From Gordius sp. MW1 (Eukaryota > Nematomorpha > Gordioida > Gordea > Gordiidae), in contig OZ038526.1 of the NCBI GenBank assembly GCA_964036665.1, forward strand, positions 3,472,001-3,536,000: 64,000 bases of DNA. Direction: 5' to 3'. A program made the position numbers and the translations under genes. The notes below the pieces were generated by a model. The model made no database searches. It saw only the letters and a list, made by a program, of their open reading frames with translations, and was not told where the DNA came from. Of the stretch, positions 35,206-45,232 are shown piece after piece (position 1 is the stretch's first letter; each line of letters begins with the position of its first letter).

Positions 35206-37039
35206 GGCCTAGGCTATGTATTCTCGATTCAGAGTGATAAATAACAAAACGTAAAACGCATTTCTTAAACGTTCCATTCCCGAGCGCAATCATCGCGTTC
35301 GTTAATTTGTGTGTTATTGTTTACAAATTTTTTAAATTCGCCATTTTTGCTTGTTCTAATCCATATGGTAACAACAACATTTTGTGGCAATATAAAGGTA
35401 TGATAAATAGATATATTAACTATTTTCCTAGATAAATAATTTTGAATTTTTAATCTTTTCAAACAAGATTTGTTCATTAATTTAACATTTTGTGGCAATA
35501 AAAAGGTATGATAAATAGGTATATTAACTATTTTCCTAGATAAATAATTTTGAATTATTTTCTTAGATCAGTTGCAAAAGAGGTGGGAAAAATACATCAA
35601 CCATTCAAAGGTTCAACATATTTGTCTCATTTACTAAAACATCAATCAATAGTTGATTCAAATACATCAACCATTCAAATGTTCAACATATTTGTCTCAT
35701 TTAATAAAACATCAATAAATAGTTGATTAACCATTGTATTTAAGAATTTATAACATATATCTAATAGGTTTTTTTAATGAGGTTGGAAACCTTATTTGTT
35801 ATCCGTGTAATGCAATAAACCTTGTGTTGTTGCTTATATTATTGTTGTTAGCAGTGTTTCAACATATTAATACTATTTGTGAGTCAGGGAGAGTTACAAT
35901 TATTAATTGCTATGCAATTTATATTAATAAGAATGACCATTTAAGTATTTTATCAAATTTATAATATGATTTTCATTAGAAATCAATAGTATAATAATTT
36001 ACAATTTTGCATACATATTCTGACAAATCCTTAAATATTAGTTTGTAAAAATCTGAATACATTTATACATATTTCATTAAGAGTCACATAATATAAGTGC
36101 TGTTTTCTTATTTTAAGAGTTAATTGGTAGTATCAGAATTCCTGTATGTTTTAAAAGTGCAAAAGCTTTGTGCATATGGTTACCAACAATTTATTAATTC
36201 TATTTTCAAAACTTATTTTTTAAATGTTATAATCTAAAAGTTACTCAAGATAGTTACCAACAATCTTCTATTTCATTTTTTATAAAAGGCACATATAAAA
36301 ATGTCGAAAGCATTTTCAATATTTTTTACCTGATGTCATAACCTAAAAGTTACTCAAGATAGTTACCAACAATCTTCTATTTCATTTTTTATAAAATGCA
36401 CGTATAAAAATGTCAAAAGCATTTTCAAATCTAATTTTTTATAACATGCTATCTTAAAAAATACAGTTTATTTAAATTTGAGCCAAATTCAGCAAACCTT
36501 TTAGGAAATTTATTGAATCTCTAAAAAAACAACACTCAAATATGTCAGCTGCAGTTTATTATTTTTAAACAATAAGAAACAATGGTGAATCAACTATTGA
36601 TTGATGTTTTAGTAAATAAGACAAATATGTTGAACATTTGAATGGTTGATGTATTTTTCCCACCTCTTTTGCAACTGATCTAAGAAAATAATTAAAAATT
36701 ATTTATCTAGGAAAATAGTTAATATATCAATTTATCATACCTTTTTATTGCCACAAAATGTTAAATAAATGAACAAATCTTGTTTGAAAAGATTAAAAAT
36801 TCAAAATTATTTATCTAGGAAAATAGTTAATATATCTATTTATCATACCTTTCTTTTCCCACAAAATGTTGTTGTTACCATATGAATTAGAACAAGCAAA
36901 AATGGCGAATTTAAAAAAATGTAAACAATAACACACAAATTAACGAACGCGATGATTGCGCTCGGGAATGGAACGTTTAAGAAATGCGTTTTACGTTTTG
37001 TTATTTATCACTCTGAATCGAGAATACATAGCCTAGGCC
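35206..37039. mobile_element. Foldback element with ~480-bp inverted arms and perfect 9-bp target duplication
   Basis: Left end GGCCTAGGCTATGTATTCTC and right end GAGAATACATAGCCTAGGCC are perfect inverted copies. CCATATTAA occurs at 35197-35205 and 37040-37048. The arms extend to about 35725 and 36570. Each arm holds an internal direct duplication of about 100 bp (AACATTTTGTGGCAATA), and the centre holds a roughly 118-bp tandem duplication at 36230-36440. No transposase. A 9-bp duplication suggests MULE-type mobilisation, which is inference. Confidence 0.9.
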
Positions 37040-37049
37040 CCATATTAAT

Positions 37050-37822
37050 GTATTTTTATTGATTATTTTACAAATGAATTTATTATATTAACTTATATAA
37101 ATTCATAAAAGTCTATGAATATGTTATACCAAGTACCATGCTGGTTTAAGGCATGAAAAGCTGCTGATATATTTGGAAATGGCTTTAGTAGCGTGAATAA
37201 TTAAGGTAAAAGACCCTTTATTTAATTTAAAAATGCTTAAGTCTAGTAAAGATTTGTTTTAAAACATTTTTGATAATTTTAAAACATGAATTTAAATGCT
37301 TTAATTCCATTTTGTTTATATCTTAGTATTTCTTTAACTATTAAGATCATATGCTAAATTTTTGCTCTTAAAGTATCATTCGAAAATATTGACATTTATC
37401 CATATAATAATAAGTTATAATTTACAAATGATTATGGTACCCTATTATAAATAAATCTAAAATATATAATTTATATTTTTCATACCAAATTTTGTAAAAA
37501 TTAATAATGTATTTTTTACCTTTATTGATATTTTAATTATAGCAAATAACATTATAGGTAATTATTTATAGAGTAGTTTTTTAAATAAAGGAATAAATTT
37601 TTAGCGGGTCTTATGAAACACAAAATTCATGTAATTTTTCATTCAGATTCAAAGTTATAAGCTGAACCACACATACCTTCACTTTGTTTACATATAACCT
37701 AATCTTTTGCCAATATATATTTGTCAAAGGTTGCATGCAACATATTAACATTGTTTAAAGTTAGGTTAGTAGCATTTTAAAAAGTCTAATCCTTTTGAAC
37801 GTTGGCACTCTTTTAGTGGGCA
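37050..37822. other. Upstream region of the SMSr gene
   Basis: AT-rich; presumably holds promoter and 5' UTR. No motif I would call. Confidence 0.4.
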
Positions 37823-40800
37823 ATGTCCGAATGCGATATCGGTATGAAAAGATTGCGAGTTGCAGATCTCGCTGAATGGTCTGTTAGGGATGTTGAACTT
37901 TGGCTCAGGGCTTCAGGATATGAAAGTTATGTGGAATTATTTTGTGATTGTCACAAAATCGACGGTCGCGCCCTGTTATCAATGCGAGAACGGGACCTCA
38001 GGCAACCACCACTTTCGTTAAACTGCCTAGGCGACATTAAGAGACTGACCTATGGTCTCAAACTTCTTAGAAGGCGATACTTAACGTATCGGACCGAGTG
38101 TGCCACGTCGAAATCTCAAGAAGCACAGCTTAAAACTGTTCCAGTTTTGAAAGATGTTCGAGACGTCACAATCAACCTGGATGATTCCCTGAACGAAACT
38201 ATCGTTTTGGACACGGACTCCTTAGAAATTTCGATGAAAAATAGGGCCGTCGGACCCCGGTCAAACCTCCCTAACAAGTAATAATTTTATTTATTATAAA
38301 ATCATTGAATTTTTTCACATTCACTTAACCTAGTTTCCAAGCATCGACTCAGAGAACAGGCTCTACTATTGCTTCAATCACCTCATCGATCCTTGATCCA
38401 TCCTCACATACACACGACCCGAGCTCTTCCGTAGACAACTCGGCACCGATACCGAATAACGATATTTCCAAAGATTTATTCCCTACTCTCTCGAACTCTC
38501 CCGCCCAAATACCGCCCGTCAAGCCCGTCCCTAAAGCTTCACTAGTAGACTCTTTGGTATCTTCAGACTCGTCCTTGGACCTTAGCGAAATGGAAGGAGG
38601 GATCGGTACCGAGGTTCCTCTAGCTCCTCACGTTCAGCGTATTAAAGTGGCTTCACCGAATGATACTAGCATCCAACCCAATAGACCTCCCGGGAGCATT
38701 GATTTATATCCCAGCCTATTACTGGCCGGGTCTTGTTTGCCTAACCAAGTTAATCCCGTACGATATAGGGGCAGCGCCTCGTCGCGCAAACACCACCAAG
38801 CCTCGTCGGCCAAACCATTTGTCCCCAACACCGGGTCCAATCATGCCTCGGGCGCGAGCCATGGTTGGGCCGATGATCCGGCCGTCATATTAAAAGCCGT
38901 TCTCGCGCTGGCCTATACCTTGGTCGCCTTTTTGACGACGGCTTTCGTTATGGTCGTCGTAGACGATAGGGTGCCCGACATAACCCGTTACCCGCCTCTA
39001 CCCGACATCTTTCTCGATAACATTCCCCTCATTCCAGGAGCGTTCGTTATTTGCGAACAGATGGCCATCGTGCTGGGCACCATGTTCGGTTTCGTGTGCC
39101 TGCTCCACAAATACAGGTAAGCAATACCGACTGACTTACGGTGTTTCTATTATATTGTCGCTGAGACCCATGGCGGTTTCAAGATGTAGGGAACAATTTT
39201 GGTTTAGTTCTTGATATATATGTAAGACAAGAATCATAATATTAAATAGCAAAATTTGTACAATGATTCACGCATTGATATTTTTTGTAGAAAGTTTGAA
39301 AAGTTTTAGGAATTCCAGGTTATAGCTAACTCTTACCATCCGATTCATTATGTTTAAACTGTAGAAGGATGAGTTAGACGCTATCATGGCGAATTTTGGG
39401 CAATATCTATAATTGCATATAAGCCATAGGGCGTGTCCATTGCTTTTATGAATAATAAACTCATATAAATTTGAGGATGATATATTTTTTATTCAAACAT
39501 CCCCAAAATAATGTAATATTCCCTATAAAAATAAAGTTGCTATCGATAAAGTAAAAATTGTGTGTATCTAAACTGATGGCTAATTAATTCTTGCGCAATA
39601 ATTTCATTTCGTTGTTTTACTACTATCGTCTGCTTTCTCTTACATTCATTTTTAATTTAAAAAAATATGTTTTTAATATGCCATATTTCGATATCTAACA
39701 GCGATTCCAATTTGGTTTTTTAAAAATAAATATCAAGTAGCCACCATCACAATTTTTTAATAACCTTTTGTTCGTTGTGTAAATAACAATTTATAATGTG
39801 GCAATTACAATTTCCCTAATAAAAACTATTTTTCGGGCAATATGACATTGAACCTTGAATGTAATTCGAAATAACTTTCCATTTATAACCTGGTCTCCTA
39901 TGCATTGTATCTAAAATACAAAGTCTGAAATTTGATTCGATAGATTAAGCTCTCAGAGTATTATGGACCTACTATTCTCGCGTTATTTTGCAAAATTAAT
40001 TGACTTCCTTTATGTTATTTCAAAGTCAAACCAAGCGATTTTGATGTGAGGCGAAGAAAGCAGATAAAATACAACTTAGCTGCGTCTTAATACGCGCGTC
40101 AATTTATTTTTAAAGCTTTACTTTGCTAGTTGAACCGCGTTTTGCATGATACAAATTAGATGGACGGGCTTCTGCTTAAAAATAAAACAACGGGCCGGGC
40201 CTGGACGGGCCGATATATAACATAACGGGCTTGGGCCGGGCCTAGTTATACTTAAGGCCCGTTAAAAGCCCTTTAAAAAATTAATTAGATTAAGTATTAA
40301 AAGAAGGTGTTTTTATAATGTTCTAATTTGTAATTATTTTATGTATATTAAATTAACAAGGAAAATTAAGTTTCCATCCTAGTTCATTCATCAATAGTTC
40401 AACCCGCATTATAAATGTTAAAGATAATTTATAATTTTATACACGTGATCCCATGGCCCGAGCCATTTTAAATTGGAGGGGGGCAGTTTAAATAGGCCAA
40501 AAAACTGTTTTTTTCATCAGGAATTTTTGAATTTGGAGGGGTGCAGCTGCCCATATTTGCCTTTCCACTTATACCCTCTAGCAATATTGAGTGAATTAAT
40601 TTAATATTATTTAAAATTGTTTTTTTATCTAAATTGCTATGCAATTTATGAGCTCTCTTTTGGTTATTAGTCCTGCCCTGTCCAACTTGTAATTTTTCAA
40701 TAATAGCCATGGAAACTTATACGTGTTTTTAAAGGCTGTGGACTTATGCTTCTGTGAAAGATTTTTATTTAGCCGACCGCTGATTGACTTTACTTTTTTC

Positions 40801-43800
40801 GACCTCGCCTAAGCTCAAATGCCATTATTGTTTTTGTGCCTGACTCATTACCTTTATTAATAAATCTATTTTGGCAATTTGTCTAGGTTGTTAGTTTATA
40901 ACAGATGAATGCGAAACTGGCTAAATAATTCGCTGCAAATTAATGCTGACCGTTGCTAACTTCTACTTTATCTGACCCCGGCCAAATGCCAAAATATATA
41001 TACTCATTATCATTAACAAATTTAAATATAAATTCTAAAATTTATATACTCAAGTTACTTTTATCACTGTTTTCTCATTTTATATCAATAATCTAATTAT
41101 TTAAAATGGTGGCAAAGCAAAGAAGCTAAGTAGTTTTATTAAAACATAACCTTAAATAAGGGTTAAAAAAGTTTTTTGGGTTATAAGGTTTCATGTATCC
41201 CGAAGTGCCACTTGTAAAAAAATTTTCCATGTAGGTCGTTTCTTAAAAGATAGAAGAACTCGAGTGACCGGGAATTACCAATTTTTTCTTTTTAAACTAT
41301 TTTTATTAACATTTTCAACACAAACATATTGTTTGCCATATCGATAAAAAAAATTAAACAAAAAAAAATAAAAAAAATTTTACAGGCCCGGGCCGGGCTC
41401 GGGCTTTGTATAAAATTAGCTGGCCAGGCCCGGGCTTATAATTTAATATTTTGACGGGCCCGGGCCGGGCTTTTAAATTTTTATAACGGGCGGGCCGACT
41501 GACCTAAACAGCCCTTGCAGGTCTCTAATACAAATGTAGGTGTGCGATGTGAAACGCGTATTCAATCAAACAAAATATGGCCGTTTGAAGTTGAGTAGAG
41601 TATTTAGCTACAGCCTAAGTAGGCACATGTACATTTACAAACCTTGCAAAGTTGTTTTTTATTAAATTTATTAGAACCCTCCCCCATCCAACCCAAGCTG
41701 GATCCAAAAATTAGCAAATTATAATTAATCATTTTCATTTTTAGACACAAAATATTTAGCCACTTTTTCCATAACATGACAAAACATAACTATCTCGAAT
41801 TTGAGTATTTAAGGTATAAAATTAACCAATCTAGCCTACCAGCCCTGAAGTGACTGTTTAATTATGTTTGACCCTACCCCGAGGCCATGGTTAAAGCATA
41901 ATAGAGTTTGTTTTATCGATTTACTCCATTGTCTTTGAACCATTTTTGCAGGTTCATAATTTTGCGGCGTTTTTGTGCCCTCACCGGGACCGTGTTTTTC
42001 CTGCGTTGCATAACCATGGTCATAACGTCCCTCTCGGTGCCAGGCTCCCACCTCAATTGCCACAATGGCCAGGTATGTGTGCTCCTCGGCTCGTTTTTTT
42101 AGCGAACATATTATATAGTCGCATAACCTACCATAGCCATTTTTGGGTTAGCATTTAACCATTTCTGAATGAGACACTTCTTAGGGCTTGTCTTAATTCG
42201 GATTTTGCTGCGCAGCAAAAATCGTCGTACGGTTTATAACATAGCCGTGTCATAACTTCGAATTCACAGCAGATATACATTTCAGACGCATAACATAGCA
42301 GCGATTTTTTAAGATGCAAAATTTTTCCTAAGCTTAAATGTTGTATGTTTTTAAACTTTTAGGCATCAGCGAAGTTTGGATTCAATCTCAAGAGTTGAAA
42401 TAAACAAAAAAAAAAAATATTAATAATTACAACCGAGTTTTAACCCATGAAATTGAATAGGATATTTGGACAAAGATAATTCCGCGCGATTTGAATCTGA
42501 ATCCGATATTACGACAAGCCCTTACACTGACATTTAAACCCGCAAAAACGCTTACGATTGCATATTTGAAGCAAATTATTTATAAAAACACGATTTATAG
42601 CAAAAAAATTTGGAAACATATTTGTGTTCAGCAAAATAAACTCTATTAGTTTTTCCTATCTTTTCCCGGTTCATTTATTAATAGACACGCTGTTTGTTAC
42701 ATTCGTTTTCATTATAATTTTTGGAAAGGGCGTAACGCCAATTAGCGTGAAAGTGACCAGGGCGCTGCGTATCTGGTCTGGGTTTGGGATGTCTTTGGTG
42801 GGTATACACACATGCGGTGATTACATGTTCAGCGGCCACACCGTCATCATCACAATGCTCAACTTTTTCATTACGGAATGTAAGTCTTGGTCGCCATAAA
42901 GTAGTATTGTAAAAACGGCTGGTTTTTGTTTGGTCGACCATGGTTTTAGTCGAGTAAACAAAACCCAGCCGTTTTTACACCACTACCATAAAGTTTTATG
43001 CTTTATTTTTTGCAATAAATTAAGTGATGATGAAACTATTCAAGTAGCCTTTAACACATCAGCTCCTTTTTCATTAGTGGAATTAAAATTTGCATTGTAT
43101 AAATTTTCATTTTAACTGTTTCAATGCCTCGGTTGAATTATATATACACAGCAGTTTTTAAATTTAAATGTTAATCTCTTGGCTTATTGTAGTTTTCCCC
43201 CAGGGATCCCCCCATTTTATAAGGTTTTTGAAAAAATTATAAACTAGATTTAGTTCAGAATTTTTAATGACGATTTTTTACACCTGAATTATGATATGCA
43301 ATTAATTAAAATCGTCTTCTTTTCATATTCATTAAGTGGCCTATTTTTTATGTTTAGGTAAACTTTAGGTATTTTCAATTAATTTTTATTTATATCATAA
43401 AATTGGACCAATATTTTATAAATCAAATATACAAGTTCACATAATAAAGGCAGCTTAATTATTTTCTGCTTCAAATTCAAATGTGATATCCACTTAATCC
43501 ATCAACATCTAAGTATTACTATTTCTAAGTTATAAAATTATTTTAAACAAAATTTTTACTTTGATTAACTTTTATCTAAACCTTATCTGTTTTTTAGTTC
43601 ACACAATGCCCCCAAATTAATTTCCATTATTAAACTTCTAAATATGTTTACTAATTAAAATGAACGATCAAAAATAATGCAGACGATTTTAATAAATATT
43701 TGTAAATTCTTTTTTTATAAAATTATTTACTATGCATGTATTTTATCAAACATGAAAAATTGATCGTTGAAATTTTTTTACTGGGATTTTAATAATTATT

Positions 43801-44531
43801 TATAAAACTTATTTTAGATACACCGAGATCGTTTTATTTGCTCCACACCTTTTCATGGGTACTCAATCTATTCGGTATTTTCTTCATACTGGCTGCCCAC
43901 GAACACTACTCCATCGACGTGTTTATAGCTTTTTACATAACTACAAGGTAACAACACCTTTTTTTAAATACACTACTATTCCCAATACTAATCTTCTAAA
44001 TATTTTTTGCGTCTTCCACCATTCTTTAATTCTTTTCAAGTCTAATTTTTTTTTACATTTTACTGATTACATTTATAAACCCAAATACTTTGTATCAGTT
44101 TAAATTATTGATAAGTGTTTTCGTAATAATTTTTTACTTGTAACATGCTCTGCACTTATCTTTTTTAATCAATATTAACCCTTGCTTTTTGGCTATATAA
44201 ATATGTTTTCCACGGCACCATTCGGCGCAGACTCTTCTTGTACTACCATTCGTTAGCCAATAATAGGGCCCTGAAACAGGGCGATCGTCACCGGATGAGA
44301 ACTTGGTTTCCCATGTTCTCCTTTTTCGAATCACACATCGAGGGCATAGTACCCAACGTTTACGGCCTGCCCTTTTGCCTAATCAATCTCTGCTCCAAAA
44401 TTGCGCCGCTTAAACCCTTCTTACCACCCCATTCCATTAGCTCCACTACTAACGCCAATTCAAGGTTCAAAAAAATGGCGGGCGCTCGAACCCGAAACTA
44501 CTTTTCCGATGGGGAGCGCTCCGACTCTTGA
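37823..44531 (+). CDS. SAMD8: Sphingomyelin-synthase-related protein (SMSr/SAMD8-like), six coding exons
   Basis: Predicted exons are 37823-38277, 38334-39116, 41952-42072, 42729-42879, 43818-43947 and 44231-44531 (1941 nt, 646 aa), all GT-AG and phase-consistent. The SAM domain is at about residues 15-85, followed by a Ser/Thr/Pro-rich linker to about 330. The membrane domain starts at about 335 with [10 protein letters not shown] (371-380), TSLSVPG (438-444), [10 protein letters not shown] (482-491) and [15 protein letters not shown] (533-547). His490, His533 and Asp537 match the catalytic triad of the SMS family. The cytosolic tail contains WFPMFSFFE. Family enzymes of this SAM-bearing type sit in the ER and make ceramide phosphoethanolamine, acting in ceramide homeostasis. 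The protein is longer than human SAMD8 (415 aa) because of the linker. The short first intron is 56 bp; the others are 2835, 656, 938 and 283 bp and contain repeats. It converges with mRpS24, with the stop codons 0.7 kb apart. Confidence 0.95.
40155..41525. mobile_element. Probable hAT-like element in SMSr intron 2
   Basis: Both ends carry the degenerate GGGCCGGGC repeat in inverted orientation (ACGGGCCGGGCCTGGACGGG left, GCCCGGGCCGGGCTCGGGC right). I cannot fix the termini or a target duplication, and no transposase is seen. Confidence 0.5.
40620..40990 (-). repeat. HINE-like copy, 167-bp-unit type (reverse)
   Basis: AAATTGCTATGCAATTTATGAG, CTGTCCAACTTG, and a unit with AATTTGTCTAGGTTGTT and AATTAATGCTGACCG. 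This is the reverse complement of the order at 14400-14960. Confidence 0.65.
42902..42985. mobile_element. 84-bp hAT MITE in SMSr intron 4
   Basis: Inverted ends TAGTATTGTAAAAACGGCTG and CAGCCGTTTTTACACCACTA. CCATAAAG at 42894-42901 and 42986-42993 is a perfect 8-bp target duplication. It starts 22 bp after the exon 4 donor. A larger relative with the same ends is at 44990-45196. Confidence 0.92.
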
Positions 44532-44989
44532 CCCGCTAGCCCAGAATTTACCACCGCGTTTGGCTAGCTTTAATAGAGCTATTTGTGGGTAGCGTTTAGC
44601 CTACATGAAGGCATTTGATTTAACATTCCATCGATTCCACTTTGACAATTAATGCAATCACTCATGCACCGCCACAAATCATATATATTCTTTTATTATG
44701 AAGTTGCGCAACCCGATTAAATAATTAATCATCCATAAGACCATCCCCATTCATTTTTCATATACAATTACAATATATATATATATTTCGCGCCGTACAC
44801 GTGATGAATAGTATTACAATTACAACCAGTGATTACACATTATACCGTATAACTTTTAATCGTTAATTGGCCGACCGTCCCTATACATTGACGATTATGT
44901 ATTGTATAAACAAAATAAATCACAATTATTTAAGGCAGGCAAAACAATGATTATGATGTATAAGATAACGAGAGCGCGAATGTGTAAAT
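44532..44989. other. 3' side of SMSr and start of the convergent intergenic region
   Basis: AT-rich, contains AATAAA-like sequences (for example about 44913) that could serve SMSr polyadenylation. No coding pattern. Confidence 0.4.
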
Positions 44990-45196
44990 TAGCGTTGTAA
45001 AAACGGCTGGGTTTTGTTTGGTCGACCTTTAGTTTTAGTTGACTAAACATAAGCGGACTAAAGGTTTGGTTGGTTTGTTTTTCTTAGTCGACCTCTAGGC
45101 TCGGTCAAAATTTGAAAAACGGACCAAAGTCGACCGTTAGTATTAGTTGAGCCAAAGGTGGACTAAACAAAACCCGGCGTTATTTTTACAACCCTA
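44990..45196. mobile_element. hAT MITE (207 bp) between SMSr and mRpS24
   Basis: Ends TAGCGTTGTAAAAACGGCTG and the inverted GTTATTTTTACAACCCTA. Flanks GTGTAAAT and GTTTAAAT match at 7 of 8 bases. The interior repeats GGTCGACC and GGACTAAA motifs in both orientations. The insertion lies 36 bp beyond the mRpS24 stop codon, so it may overlap that gene's 3' UTR. Confidence 0.85.
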
Positions 45197-45232
45197 GTTT
45201 AAATTTGCAAGCAGGACAGCCGATGGTAACGA

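Larger units (their letters stand above)
39117..41951 (+). other. SMSr intron 2, repeat-filled
   Basis: Holds CGGGCCGGGCC-type hAT-like subterminal repeats at about 40160-40270 and, inverted, at 41385-41525. These could be the two ends of one element of about 1.37 kb. Between them is a reverse HINE-like copy of the 167-bp-unit type (40630-40990). Confidence 0.6.

Noticed and set aside
38634-38840. Minus-strand and other-frame open frames over SMSr exon 2
   Set aside because: They lie inside a supported coding exon and match nothing.
42624-42899. 91-codon frame as a separate small membrane protein
   Set aside because: It is SMSr exon 4 read through its 5' intron; the splice sites at 42729 and 42879 explain it.
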